From: Cyclaneusma minus
Lineage: Eukaryota; Ascomycota; Leotiomycetes; Marthamycetales; Marthamycetaceae
DNA: 64,000 bases
Assembly (NCBI GenBank): GCA_037179335.1
Contig: JAKZHN010000055.1
Coordinates: 101,177 to 165,176, forward strand
Direction of reading: 5' to 3'
Part shown: one piece after another, positions 33,901 through 45,700 of the stretch
Layout of the letters: every line of letters starts with the position of its first letter
How positions within the stretch are numbered: position 1 is the first letter of the stretch
Program-made: the position numbers and the translations under genes
The notes under the pieces: model-generated
Database searches by the model: none
The model's input: only the letters and a program-made list of their open reading frames with translations
Told to the model about the DNA's origin: nothing

Positions 33901-34590
33901 AACACGGTGCTGACGGCCGGCGCGGTGCCCTGGGTAGGCGTCTTTGATGACGCGGGACTGTTCCAGGACTATTGGCCAACCACCACGTACACGTCGCTCT
34001 CGAATCTGATCGGGACGTGGCAGGGCAACGTTGCCGACACCTTTATGGGAATCTTAGGGAGAACCACCGACGCGGGGTTGAATAACCGGTATATAGCCAA
34101 CTTCCAGGTGTGCGACGCCGACTACAACTCGTATAAGGAGCATATAGTGGCGGGCGAGAAATTTATCAGCGATACGATATTCGGAGAGTACAACCCGCTG
34201 GAACAGATCGGAGTCGTATCGGACATGATAGACATGATGACAGGATACCGCAGCCACGTCGACGTGGTGGCGAGCTACGCGACGAGCTACACTGACATCA
34301 AGACGTTATGGGGGGATTTTGCCAGGTACGCGACGGCGAAAGGGGTCACGTACGACTTTGCGGGTGCGTGGGAGCAAATCATTCGAGCCGGCCTAAACCA
34401 GCAGCTAAACAGCGCGCGAACACAGCTAACGGCGCGAGTGACTGAGATGCTGCTATACTGGCAGAGTAATGACCCATTCACGGACGGATACTCGGCGGTT
34501 GTTGTGGCGGCCAATATAGCGCAGTTGAAAAGCTGGCAAACGAGTGTGAATACAGTCATCACCCTGCCTATTGCTGCCATGGCGCCATAG
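30946..34590 (+). CDS. Large GH18 chitinase, subgroup C (killer-toxin-like), with chitin-binding domain
   Basis: Two exons, 30946-31116 and 31195-34590, give 1188 residues. ATG 30946 starts a hydrophobic N-terminus (LLSGILSLALHPSF, then ATLLLVLLLPYLVHA) that fits a signal peptide or anchor. Two Cys-rich segments follow: PYACSSTSPCAIGCCG, then a hevein-like CBM18 ending CCSKFGFCGTTSDFCG (about residues 42-116). The GH18 barrel spans about 133-490, with the catalytic signature FDGVDIDWEYP (acid Glu258), SIGGWS and MTYDLHG, so the enzyme looks active. Residues about 500-760 hold several Cys-rich repeats (xCCNK, YCCSD, YCCDS). The 400-residue C-terminus is helical and unlike any enzyme I know. 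Family knowledge: subgroup C chitinases resemble the alpha/beta subunit of the Kluyveromyces killer toxin and often lie beside LysM genes, as here. No separate small toxin gene was seen. Real target unknown. Confidence 0.88.
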
Positions 34591-35868
34591 CCCGGGGAAT
34601 GCAGTGAGGGGAAGGGGGTACCATTCTTAACATGTCCAGACTTAGTATAACTTGTCCATTCCGAGTCCAATGCCCCTCTTATCCACATAGCTGAAAATAC
34701 GTACAATTCGGGTTGCTTGTCGGCAGAGATGTCGTAGGACGCGAGATTGTAAGAAATTGAAGCGTTTGTTGAGATTGAGGTTCTTTCGGTTTGGGATTCG
34801 TAGTTTTCCGATGGTTCCTGACGTTCTTCTGTAGGGGCGGGATCGTAGTGAAATCCCCTTTCTTGCAGTAGAGCTCAAGCGGTTCGGTCGAAATTCTCCA
34901 GCCATGTCGAGTCTGATGAACCTGCCGCTGGAATCGCAGGTTCACTGGCTCGACCAAGGGGGGTCTAGCACTTGTAACAACTGGAACGTGCGCATTGCTA
35001 GTTAGCGAAATTCGCCTGGCGTTTTTTATTGCATAGTACAGGCTCTCCGGATCGCAGGGATCTCGAGTCAAAAAGCATACAAAAACTTGCCGGTAGCCAG
35101 ATGCTGCAAAGTCCTATCTAGACTGGGGAAGACTCCGCCGGCCGTCGAAGTAAGGAAACTGCGTCGTGGATGGATGGAACCCTAGAAAGATAGGGAAGAA
35201 TCACCGCCATCATCAGCATCAAGTTCGCCATCTTGGGTGGGAAAAGCAATGCTCTAACCTATGGTGCCTTCAAAATTGTCACAGTTTCGGGCGCGAAATC
35301 GAATAACGTCCTCCCTTGAAGGTGTCGTGTCCTCCTGTGGAGGTTCCACTTCGCGGAAGTTGGGCTGCAACTCCATGCTCTGACCTATGGTGCCTACAAC
35401 GCTGTTACGGTTTGGGGCAGATGGGGACTTCGTGAACTACGACGACGATGCTCTATCAGGCTCGCCACTCATAGGAGAGAATGCTCATGCCCTGTTCCAA
35501 GAAGCGGTAGGGAAGAGGGCGCAGTTCATGGAGTCGCCAAATATGTAAAACTCCATTCAGCAAGGATACATCGAGCGCAGCGAGCCACGGGGGTCTGGGG
35601 GCTGGCCCCCAGGAAATGCGGTCTCCCCAATCTACCTACGTCGGGTCAGCAAATCAAGACACCCAGGATTAGTTGAGGTTTCGACGGGCAACCAAAAACT
35701 CACATATGATACAGTGTCAATGACACGGTCATGCCACGGCGATGAATGGTGATTGATTAAGGAAGCGCTTGTATTAGTTGTATTATCCTCTACCCACTCT
35801 TCCTCCTCATGCCAAAGACCCAGTCATAAAGACATTACCTTGAACGCCAGCCGCAAAACCCCACATCC
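34591..35868. other. Intergenic between convergent genes
   Basis: 1.28 kb between the 3' ends of the chitinase and DUF2434 genes. It holds a local duplication of about 50 bp (35249-35300 and 35375-35426, sharing ACCTATGGTGCCT). A 53-codon ATG frame follows the second copy (35387-35548, containing NYDDDALSGSPLIGENAH) but has no known family. A 130-codon minus-strand frame (34679-35071) begins at TTG, not ATG. No gene is called. Confidence 0.45.
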
Positions 35869-37938
35869 CTATATATCCAGCATCGACCTCACCTGCTGAG
35901 GTTTAGCATTCAATGTCACCCCACTGGCCTGCGTACCAGTACTATTCGACCGCTCGCCCGACGAACGCTGCGGGGAACGACCTCTCGGCTCGGCTCTCGC
36001 AGGCTCAGGCTCATCCTTGAAGGGATCCGACCTCTCGCTCGACGCCGACGCATTGGGGAACAGAATCTGAGCAGCGAGACGCAGAGCTTCCTGCTCGCCC
36101 ACTTTGGACTCCTTGTCCTTCTGAGACGTGGACCGAGACGCGGACCTGTCTGCCATGTGTTTCTGAGAAGCTGGCATGTTGCCCATCTCAATCGTCTGCC
36201 CAATGTTCTTCGTCGTCGCAGCTCCACCGCCAACCTCCCTCACATTCCGAGCAATCTGATCATGGACGTTCATCTGACGGTTGTGACCATGAATACGACT
36301 CCACCAATCCGGCTTCTTGGTAATGCCCAGCTCTTGATCAATCTCAGCTTCTCTCACACGACGCTGCCTGAGCAGCTCCTTGTCCTCATTCGGTTCATAG
36401 TAGCCAGCAATCTCGTAGACGATGATAACTGCGAGAATAGGAGCCCACCCGAGACCGTAAATCCAGGCTGGATTGGCACTCAAGTTGATAGGATTCAAAT
36501 CCCAGTCGAAAGCAGAAGCCGCAGCATATCCGACGGGTATCAAAACCAACGGAATCGTCAACATAAACTTGAACGGAGTGTACTTCAAGAATCCCAGCGT
36601 ACTGTTGATGACGCCCCGGTTCCTAGCCTTGTAATGGTGGATGTTGTGGCGAAGACAGTAGATGATGATACACCAAGCAATGAACAAGCCGAATGCACCG
36701 ACTTTGAAACGACCATCGGTAGCTGAAGGTTTGGCGATGGACAAAGTCTGGTCCTCTGAACGCTGGTCTTCGAATCTACCCCAACCGCGGGGGACGACCA
36801 TGAAGAAATCCTGTTAAAATCAGCAGGTGTTTGAGGGTCAGTTGTTTAGGGATCAGGTGTTTGAGGGTGCGCTCTCGATTTGCAGGAAGCATGCTGGCGG
36901 TAGGAATGAAAGGAACAAAAATGCGAGCTCGAAAGATAGACGGAACAGGAACATCTCAGAGAAAGTGCTTCTCGTGATTTGTTTGATCTCGGCGTTCTAT
37001 GGGGAGCATTTTTCAGACAGCTGCTTGTAGTATCTTGTCTGATTTCGGGAGGCAACCCCCCTAACCCCCCGGACGCTGCGCTAGCTCGCGATAGGAACGT
37101 TTCTGGACACATCTGGAGCCGAAAGACGGGTAGCTGTTTGAAGGGAGCGAATGGCCGGAGAATGTCGGACTAGAGGCAGGGAACAAAAGGAGAGATGTGG
37201 GCTAGCTGTTTCGGATCGGAGTACGAAAAGTGCGCCTGAAAGACTGAGGTAATCTTGACTTACGAGGAAATTCCAAAAGTAGAAGACGAGAGGCATGAAG
37301 AACTCGATCCTCCCACGCCTGTCATCTTGCTTCAGCGAGAATGGATTCGGATCAATCATCTGCCGCTCCTGCCAACTACCCCAATGCCTTACACTCTCCC
37401 AGACAATAGCCATTGAGCTCGGAATCATCATGAACCAGAAGATATTCGTAAGCACGACAGGGACCTCGGGCAAGTAGTATCGATCAACATCGACAGAGAC
37501 AACACCACTGATCATAGCACAGGCCGCCGTGATAATCATCCAGTACCACTGCCATCTCCTCCCCACAGGCGCAAATCGTTTGCTCTTTGGCAGAAAGCGC
37601 CTGCCGTGTTTCCGCAGATTTATCATGGTAAAGATCAGGCTTAGACCGAACAGCGCAGCCATGGCTATTCCAACATCAGCGCGAACGCCCATGGGTTCGA
37701 TGGCAGAGTAGCATGTCGTCCAGTTGTGGAATGTGCCGTTCGGTTCCATGTATGGCATATATGGAGGGAAGCCGAGGAAGCAATTGGAACCGTTGGAGAA
37801 GGTCTCGTTTGTGTAGTAGGTGTAGTTCCAGTATTGCAAGGCTGTGAGGTTATAATGGTAGCCATAGATTTCGGTATCAGTCGCGTTTGCGCCTTCGGGC
37901 CAAGGGGAAACAGCCCGGACGATGAGGTCGCCGCCCAT
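35869..37938 (-). CDS. DUF2434 family membrane protein
   Basis: Two exons, 37938-37264 and 36810-35869, phase-0 join WNFL/DFFM, 538 residues. It is an uncharacterised fungal multi-spanning membrane protein. It starts MGGDLIVRAVSPWPEGANAT, the typical family N-terminus, followed by an N-glycosylation-rich lumenal region (several NxT/NxS). Transmembrane segments are at about 110-130 (VGIAMAALFGLSLIFTMI), 150-170 (WYWMIITAACAMISGVVSV), 180-200 and 212-228. Further ones come after the intron: VGAFGLFIAWCIIIYCLR, FMLTIPLVLIPVGYAAAS and IYGLGWAPILAVIIVYEIA. The last about 150 residues are charged, cytosolic and Ser/Arg-rich. The intron of 453 nt is several times longer than others here; it has good GTAAGT and AACAG ends. 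Function unknown. Divergent from COG5 (968 bp apart). Confidence 0.88.
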
Positions 37939-38906
37939 GTTGGCGGGTGGGATGTGTTTATGGCTGGAGAAAAGGTTGAGGAGTGGAAGTAAGTCGAGAA
38001 GTGGAAATTGGAAAGTGGAGGTTGAGAAGCGGAGGTTGAAAAGTAAAAGTCGAGTCGGTATTCGAGGGTCGAATCGATGGGGAAGGTCTGAGTCGACAAA
38101 GCACCGCAATTCAAGAGTCGAAGACAGCTTTCGCGTCGTCAGTCAGTGAAGAAGGCGGCGCTGATGTTTTGAGGAATGTCTTCGGAAGGCGAGAGGAAGA
38201 CGATAAGAGCTGAGTCGACTGGGCGGAACTCGCGGGAGAGACGTAGTCGCGGATCCGGCTTCTCTGCAGCCTCTTCGCAGACCACTGCGCGATATAAGTT
38301 TTGTGTTGTTATGTCGGGTCCGAGGTGTGGTGGAGAGGAAAAGCTGGATATGACATTCGTTCTGATGGGTGGCTATGTGCGCAAGCCCGAGGCCGAGCAA
38401 TCCGTAATCACGCTAGTCCTTGATAGGCCCATGATCTCACCCACTTAGGCCAGTGCCAACGGCTTCCAGAAAGCTTATTTCCTGCTTTTGCCCCGTTTCT
38501 GCCCAGACTAATATTGTTTGATATTGCGACTGCGAATTGCGATTGCGATATGCTCACTTTGTGAAGCTCATGTGTGAAGCTCATGTATTCATCAAGACTA
38601 GAAGCGCATTTTCTATGCCACTGTTCAATCGTCAGCCGCAGCCGAGTCAGCACCTCAAAACGATGACTTCACCCCCACGGTGGAGATGGGAAGGTGACAA
38701 GGTCGGCATTTCTGGGGGCCGGGTTATCCGCTTCTGCCAAGCTGCCAGGCGAACTTTAAATTGAGGTTGCGAGGCATCAACGCAGGTGATCCAAGCTCCA
38801 CCCGAGCCGTGCCACCAAGCTCGTCGCATGAAGCTCGCATGAAGCTCTAAGGTACGGTCCAGCTTTGCACTGCAATGGCGCAAGTTCCCTCTCACTTCCG
38901 CCCACG
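37939..38906. promoter_or_regulatory. Shared upstream region of DUF2434 gene and COG5
   Basis: 968 bp between divergent starts. Just above the DUF2434 start the plus strand is rich in GAAGTGGAA/GTCGAGAAG-like purine repeats (CT-rich on the coding strand, usual for a fungal 5' leader). GCTCATGTGTGAAGCTCATG at about 38568-38587 is a short direct duplication. No specific sites assigned. Confidence 0.4.
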
Positions 38907-40259
38907 ATGACCGACGCCGAGGATCCCTCGTACATCGACTACGAAGCCTTCCTCGACCCCGACTTCTCGGCCACCCAATTCGCCAATGGCCTCGTCCTCA
39001 ACACCAACAATTCCTCCGATACTCCCCTCGACCTTTCCACTCCTCTCTCGCGCGTGCTCTTCGACATCCAGGAAGTCGACACTCACATCGACTCTCTGTC
39101 GACAAAGTCCGCATTGCCAATCTTGACACATGTCAAGGAGCAAAAGGAGTCATCCGAGCGCATCCTTAAGGAAGTCGACAGCCAGGTCGCAACCCTCACA
39201 GATGGATACAAGAGGCTGGAAAAGGAGGTGCTGCAGAGGTATGAAGCTGCTGAGGAGGTCAGGCTGACGGCCGAGAGACTGTGGGCTACCGTGAAGCTAG
39301 GCAGAGCTGTGGGAAGATGCCTGCAGCTGGGACGACAGTTGGAAATTCAGATGAGTGAAGTCACAAGTGCTGGAAAGAAGGAGGATCACCGTGCTATGGT
39401 GCGCGCTTCGAATACATTGCTGTCATTACGTAGCATATTTCAATCGACTGGCCCCGGAGAGGAGGGTGAAGGGCTCGAAAGGGTCAATGTGGTTGTCAGC
39501 CTGAAGAACGATCTGGTTGCATCCGCGGAGCGAGAAATTCGCACGAGGTCCCAAAGAATCCTTCGAGAATTCTCCATGTCGAGTCTCTCATCATCTACTG
39601 GAACCACAGCTTCCTCGACATTTGCCCAGACCGAAGACACCAAGTCGAGGACAATATCTGCTCTGTCGACTCTCTATCTGCTGTCACCCGTACCGAGTCC
39701 AGCACAGGCGAAAGCAGCAAAGAAAACCCCCTTCGAGCCAGAGCTTGTCATCAACTCTCTCCAAGACTATCTGCGCGCCCAATCGACTAGTTCCATTGCA
39801 TCCCTCGCCAGTTCTCTCGTTCGACTTCCCTCGCTTGATCGCACCCTACTCGAAGTCTCCGCCCGCTGCCAAAACATAGTTGCGCTCGAGCTTCTCCTCG
39901 AGACCACAAAACCCCCACCACATCCCCTTCTATCCGCGCAAACAGCTCAGAGCAGTACCAATTTCTTGCAGCCTCTGCTACATTCCCTCGAGACTGGATC
40001 CCTGCCGAGTTATTTCTGGCGAACATTAGCGAGTGGTCTGAGTAACAAAACACAGGAGATCATGAACAGAGGCGGTGCTCCGGCGAGAACATTGAAGAGC
40101 AATCGCGACAGCGTAAGAGATGCTATCAGGGAGTGTGTAGTGCGCGGATCGCAGCCACCCGCAGGAGTAAGTGGGAAGGGCAAACCTGCACCAAGTGCGG
40201 GATGGGAGAGGGAAGTTGCCGTGATGGTCGGAAGTGTCATCGGTAACTTGGGCAGGTAG
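38907..40259 (+). CDS. COG5: Conserved oligomeric Golgi complex subunit 5
   Basis: COG is a vesicle-tethering complex for retrograde transport within the Golgi; Cog5 belongs to lobe B. Single exon, 450 residues, a normal length for the ascomycete protein. ATG 38907 is followed by TDAEDPSYIDYEAFLDPDFS, the family's characteristic N-terminus (YxxFLxxDFSxxxFAN). A coiled-coil region follows at about residues 58-130 (LFDIQEVDTHIDSL; HVKEQKESSERILKEVDSQV) and a helical GRAVGRCLQLGRQLEIQMSE region after it. The C-terminal half is rich in Ser/Leu helices and ends MVGSVIGNLGR. No membrane segment, as expected for a peripheral Golgi protein. The TTG codons upstream of the ATG are not needed. Confidence 0.88.
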   Translation: MTDAEDPSYIDYEAFLDPDFSATQFANGLVLNTNNSSDTPLDLSTPLSRVLFDIQEVDTHIDSLSTKSALPILTHVKEQKESSERILKEVDSQVATLTDGYKRLEKEVLQRYEAAEEVRLTAERLWATVKLGRAVGRCLQLGRQLEIQMSEVTSAGKKEDHRAMVRASNTLLSLRSIFQSTGPGEEGEGLERVNVVVSLKNDLVASAEREIRTRSQRILREFSMSSLSSSTGTTASSTFAQTEDTKSRTISALSTLYLLSPVPSPAQAKAAKKTPFEPELVINSLQDYLRAQSTSSIASLASSLVRLPSLDRTLLEVSARCQNIVALELLLETTKPPPHPLLSAQTAQSSTNFLQPLLHSLETGSLPSYFWRTLASGLSNKTQEIMNRGGAPARTLKSNRDSVRDAIRECVVRGSQPPAGVSGKGKPAPSAGWEREVAVMVGSVIGNLGR

Positions 40260-40669
40260 ATGTTGTTTGGATACCCTACAGTACTCAAGCATCGAATTCA
40301 AGCACCAGATTTCTCATCGCTTCCGCTGCATTTGTCCCGCGGACGTAAAACAGGAAACCAAACTTCGTTTTCTTGATGCTTCAATCGTGGTTAGACGACA
40401 ACCTTTCGAGGCGTCTTTTGAAATGCCTTGAATTCCATGAGACTAGTAGTCTACATCTCGATGCAACCCCTATCTCACATGTTCAGCGCCTCCGTACCAA
40501 GTCCTTGCATATTTCAAGTCCCATCAAGTCAATCCATAGATCACCAGCTCCCCAAACCAAAATCATATCTCACGAGATCATTGCGAGAAGCGTCCCGCAC
40601 CCCCGCAACCTCAAAATCCAAGCCAGCAAAAGAAAATCATCGCCCAGAAGGCGCAGCACCACCACCTTC
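40260..40669. other. Intergenic between convergent genes
   Basis: 410 bp between the stop of COG5 and the stop of the minus-strand hypothetical gene. Presumably 3' UTRs; nothing else seen. Confidence 0.5.
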
Positions 40670-41500
40670 TCACGCCTTCGTAATCCAAACCCACACAACA
40701 GGCCCATCTCCCTTCTTCCCAGTCCGCTTGTCCGTCCACCCCATATCATCCAACGTCTTCTTGGTCGCATCCTTCTCGCCCGCATTCACACTAACCCCCT
40801 TATTCCACTTCCCATTCGCGCCCTTGATGATTTCCGTCACCACATTCTTCTTCGCATCCTCATTGTTCGCTCCCATCCTCGTCAGAAACTCCTTGACCGT
40901 AACACTCGTCGGCACCGTCAGCGCATGGAAATCAACAGCCGTGTACAAGGGGAGTTGCCAGGGAGCCTTGGTGCCTTTGATGGCGTGGATGTTGACGTGT
41001 GAGGTGGGGAAGACGTAATTGTAGCCTGGAGTCAAGCCTGTACCGCCTAGTGAATTCTGCAAGTTGATTCCTGGAACGTCCGGCGAGGTGGCAGGGTCAG
41101 CGCTGCGGGTTTGTGCTGGGGCGACGACGGGGACGCCGGGGACTGGGGGTGCGCCGTTGTAGACCCAGCGTGCACCGGCTGGTGTGCCAACTGGACCGGT
41201 CATGACAGGGGTTGGTGCGGGCGCAGGTCCTTGGTTTCTTTGGACCCAGCGCATTCCAGGCGGTGGAGGATTGGCTGCTGCGAAAGGAGGAGAGGCGGAG
41301 GTGTATGTTGGGGGAGAAGTTGGAGGAGCACTTGCCGGACGCCAGCGATGTCCGGGTGGTGGGGCAGGGAGTTGGACTTTGGGGGCCTGGGCTTGTGGCT
41401 GGGCTGGAGAAATTGCTGGGGGTGCTGCTGCGCCGTCGTTTCCGTGGCGTGGGTTGAAACCGCCGTTTTGAGCCATTTGAGCAGATCGGGATGGGCTCAT
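40670..41500 (-). CDS. Proline-rich fungal hypothetical protein with conserved C-terminal domain
   Basis: Single exon, 276 residues from ATG 41500 (MSPSRSAQMAQNGG; the ATG eight codons later is an alternative start). Residues 1-150 are low-complexity, Pro/Ala-rich, with three WRP/MRWVQ/ARWVY-type short repeats around a Trp (GHRWRP, GMRWVQ, GARWVY). Residues about 155-276 look globular: GYNYVFPTSHVNIHAIKGTK, APWQLPLYTAVDFHALTVPT, GKWNKGVSV, then LDDMGWTDKRTGKKG and VVWVWITKA. This resembles an uncharacterised C-terminal domain seen in other fungal proteins (HxxIHxIK, then PW-LP, then GW-K and V-WLV). No catalytic motif. Function unknown. Confidence 0.8.
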   Translation of the reverse strand: MSPSRSAQMAQNGGFNPRHGNDGAAAPPAISPAQPQAQAPKVQLPAPPPGHRWRPASAPPTSPPTYTSASPPFAAANPPPPGMRWVQRNQGPAPAPTPVMTGPVGTPAGARWVYNGAPPVPGVPVVAPAQTRSADPATSPDVPGINLQNSLGGTGLTPGYNYVFPTSHVNIHAIKGTKAPWQLPLYTAVDFHALTVPTSVTVKEFLTRMGANNEDAKKNVVTEIIKGANGKWNKGVSVNAGEKDATKKTLDDMGWTDKRTGKKGDGPVVWVWITKA

Positions 41501-42757
41501 GGAATGTTGGGATGGTTAAGGTTTGAGAACTCCCAGAATGAGCGTGAGAGATTGGTGGAGTGGAGCGAGAGTTTGTGATGACTTGCTTGGTAAGGTTTGG
41601 ATTGATTGTGGAAGAAATGATTGTTGGAGGCAAGATCGTAGAAGGAAAGAGTGGTTGTGGGTCTGAGATATAATAGGAAAGAGTGATCAGAGAGGTATAT
41701 ATACATGATACCATCCGCTGTTGCTATTCGGGGTTTCAGGATTGTACTACGATGGTGAGTACATCTGAATTGTGCGTCGCGAGAGTGCTGAATGCTTGGG
41801 CTTGAAGTCGAGAATCATACTGATGCGGACCATGAGTGGTTTGCGAGCCCTGCCACAGCATCCCATTCACCGAAGCAATGCGGTTGGGAGTGACTGAATG
41901 ATTCGATGCTTGAGCGACGAAGAAGGTCAGAGGATGCCGAGACTGCGGATAGTTGGCAGTATGAGTCAACGTGGCTGTATTATGAATTGCGAATGTTATT
42001 TGCGTTGCAAATCATAGCAAGCCTCGGGAGAGTATGAATCACTTGATTACTGTCTCTGCCGTTTGCCCGCTCGCCCTGATTTCAAACAATCTTCTCACAT
42101 CCACGTCTATCTGTCGTTTGCCCGTTTACCTCCTCTTCAACAAAATTGAAGGGGCTCAAGGCCAATTGTGAATCCCGATGAGATGACAGATAAAGAAATT
42201 CGAGAAACATACCTTGTAAGTAGCCGGAGAAGCATTCATGACTGAATTATTCCATGCTTCAGCTCCAAGGCAAGGTAGAGAGGATGCTAGCAGTGTGAGT
42301 ACGTACTAAGTAGTTGAGATGTCCCCTGCCCCATAAAGTAATAGCAAGCATCTCGTTGAATCCCATGACCGGGCACATACAAAACATAACTTGGGGCATC
42401 TTGAATCAGGAAATGGTCAAACATTGAAGAAGATGCAGGGCAGCAGGGAACATACCTTGCAACTCCACCAGTACTGCCTACCCAAAGCGAACCGTGATTC
42501 CATGAAATTCCAATTTTCAATACATTCATAGTCCAGATAATTCGAATCATCCTAGGTGGTGAGAAAAAGCCCAGAGTTGAAAAAAAAACTAGGTGGTCAG
42601 AAAAAGTCAAGTGAAGTCACCAACATCAGATGAACCAATCACGACCTCTTCTCCCTTCCCATGCTTCCGCCGGATTCCCGTACCATTTTGATACACTGGT
42701 GTACATATTCGGTAAAGGTAGGTGTGAAAACACCCAAGAACTGAAAGAGATCATATC
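41501..42757. other. Intergenic, no gene seen
   Basis: 1.26 kb: promoter of the hypothetical gene on the left and 3' side of the Cft2 gene on the right. A short imperfect duplication of AACTAGGTGGTCAGAAAAAG occurs near 42.55-42.60 kb. No coding signal. Confidence 0.45.
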
Positions 42758-45700
42758 CTATCCTCCAGCAACCACAGCCAAACCCTCGTAAATCTTCTTT
42801 CTCACTGCAAAGAATGTTCCTCCTTGCTGTGTCAAAGACCCCGAGCCTAGACTCATACCACTGCTCTCCACCTCAATCCTTCCCGTCCCGCTCTTTCTGA
42901 CGGCAACACACCCGTCAATCAGAAGCGTACCCTCGCCTCTGAACTCAGCAGTGTACCCAGCAGCCTGCATCAACTTCCTCAAGTCTGCTAAGCGAAGATC
43001 ACCGACGTGGAGTGGCTGTGCTGAAGATCTGGTTGCTGAAGCCATGCTTGTAGGCACGACATCAAGCTCAGGCATTATCGAAGCGGCATCTTCAATCTCA
43101 GATAGGCTCTTGATCGCAGTAGCCTCTTCCGGATCTCCCTTGAGCATCTTCTGCTTCTTGTGGCTTGCCTCTTCGTCTTTCACATCATCCAGCACTGGAA
43201 CAGCAGCTGCCAAGCGCCCAGTCAAGGTAACAATACCCAGGCCTTTCACATTCTGCCACTTCAGACGTTGAACTAGATTGTGAGAAAGCTTGACAACCCA
43301 AGCATTTGTGTCGACGCTGGCATCGACGGTTTCGCCAATAGTAGGCGTGTACACATCCACAGACGATGCATCTGGTCCACCAATCTGTGCCGCCAATAGC
43401 TTTCGGCAATCATTGGCCAGTGCCGAAGTCTCTTCCTTGCTTCCATTCACAAGAATAAGCTTCCGTGGCTGAATCAGAGGTATCAACATCTGCAAGCTGC
43501 GCTTGTCGTGAATACCGGCGAAGTCGACGAACGCAATGCGCATGTGCATGGAAATCGTCTCGGTCGAGAACTCGATCCTTGAGGGGCCAGTAATGTCCTC
43601 TTCAGGTTCGTATTCATCGCCTTCCTCGTCATCGACTTCCATTGCGTCAGTCTCCCCGCTGGTATCTTCTCCGTCCCGCTGCAACTGTTGTCTCTTGCTC
43701 GCGCCATTTGTCATACGTCGATCACCGGTAGTCGCAACATCGTCCCATCTTCGCTTCTTCCCTAGAGTATCTTGAGTATCATATCTGCCAGGTTGCCGTG
43801 CCTGGTTGCTGGTCTCGTCTCTCTGCTCTGCTTTGATGAATTCCTCAGGCCTGATCACATCTCCAAAGTCATCAGTACGCTTGCGACGGATCACCATTGG
43901 AAACATCTTCTCGCGACCCTTCTTTCCTCGGACATCATAGTCGTGGACACCTTTTCGGCGGATGAGAACATTGATGCCAAGATCCTCGTCGCTGAGACCA
44001 ATCTTCTTCCTGTTCGCTTGGCCCATGGTGTTCAAGATGTTCAAGGCTTTACCCTGATGTTCCGTGTCTGATCCCTCGGAATCCGACGACGAATCAGATG
44101 AAGCGTCATCAACAGCATCAGCTGATGCTTCCAGAGTCGTCGCACCACCTGGCTGCAATGTAGTCTGAAGTTGTCGTTGAGTCGCTAGCCATTGCTGATA
44201 GACCACAAGGTCATCACCAGTCAACATGGCTCTTTTCGCATCCCTGAGCTCAAGATTGTGTCCACCGGTTTGGATTTGTTCGAGGTTTTCACCACTAGTT
44301 CCGGATTCAAGAGCCACACCTTCTGGTCGTTCATCCCAGAATTGCCAGAGAGTCCTTCCAAGGCTGGGAGGAGCGCCATCATCTTGCTGTGCCAATCGTT
44401 CCGTGAGGATCACAAGATTCCGGTCATCTGCTGCCATCTTTCGCAAAATATGTCGCGAGTACCCCCATTCAAGAGAAGTGTCGCTTGCTAGAATCACCTT
44501 TCCAGTCGGCTTTCCTTCGTTCGTGGCATCCACCGTCATAATTCGATCCACCTGAGCCTTGCGTTCCAGAAGTTTCAAATGCTCAAAATCAAAAGGTCCG
44601 GCGCCTTGCTTGTCTGATGAGTTATTTCCCCGCCTCCCACGTCTCTCCAGTGTAGAAGCATCAGTGGATTCGAATTCCTGGATGATACCAGTGTCCATCC
44701 ATTCCAGAAGACTGCGAGCATATCGCATAGTAGCACCGATGTTTTTGCTGGCGAGATACAACTTGGATGAAGGTAACGGCGACGCTTCGTCTTTGCTCTC
44801 GTTCCGCCAAGCATGTTCCAACAGGTATGCCAACTCCAACACCCGCGCACTCGAGTCTGTGGGTATCAATACGGTTCCACCCTTGACAAGAGCAGATTTG
44901 ATCATATCCAGGAGAACCTCATCACGCTTAGTCCTTCCACCAGCCAAAGCCACTCTTTCGCTTCCACGACTACTGCAAATCAGAGCAGTAGGTTTGCGTA
45001 GCTGCTCAATGACTTCAGCTCCACCGGCTCCGGCTCCCCCCAGCCATGCTGCACCGGCCAGAACATTCTCTCTTGCTTGGTTCCAGTCCACGGCGTAGAC
45101 AATGGATTCGAGTCCATGCTGAATGTGCCAGATGGTTCCTCCAAGAGTGTGTCCAGCATTGTAGGCGGTGATCGTGAGGCCGTTCAGGGGCGGGGAGAAT
45201 GGAGAGGGTAACGGTTGGTGGGGCTGAGAATACTTCAGTGGATGTATCAGGGAGAAGTAGGATGCAATTTCGTCTGCGGTAGGGGGTTGGAGGAGGATTT
45301 GGGAGCCGCTGCTTGTCACTCTCGACTGCTGGTAGGAATACGAGGCCTCTGAGAGAGATGAGGTAGGTATGACGGTGGATGCGAGAGGAGTCGAGGCGTA
45401 GAGATCCTGAAGGAGAGTTCGGCCCAGAGAGATGACGGGCGTAGTTGCATAGACTGGTATTCGGGTGAACAGAGGGAAGTGCTTGCAGCAATGCGCGAAT
45501 GCAGCTAGATGGGCGACAGTGGCATGGGTGAGAAGGATGATCGAGAGCGTAGGAACCTGTCTGAAATTCAAGCGTCAGTATCTATGCTAGAATGAGTGGA
45601 CTACATGTACGAGTGTGCCAGGGATGTACGATTGTGCCAGAGCCAGGAGCAGCACAATCGAAAGGAGGCAGTGGGCAAAACGATATCGCATTTGAGATTG

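Noticed and set aside
34679..35071. 130-codon minus-strand frame downstream of the chitinase gene
   Set aside because: It begins at TTG with no ATG, has no recognisable family and no clear splice partners. It could be a fragment of a repeat but that cannot be shown here.
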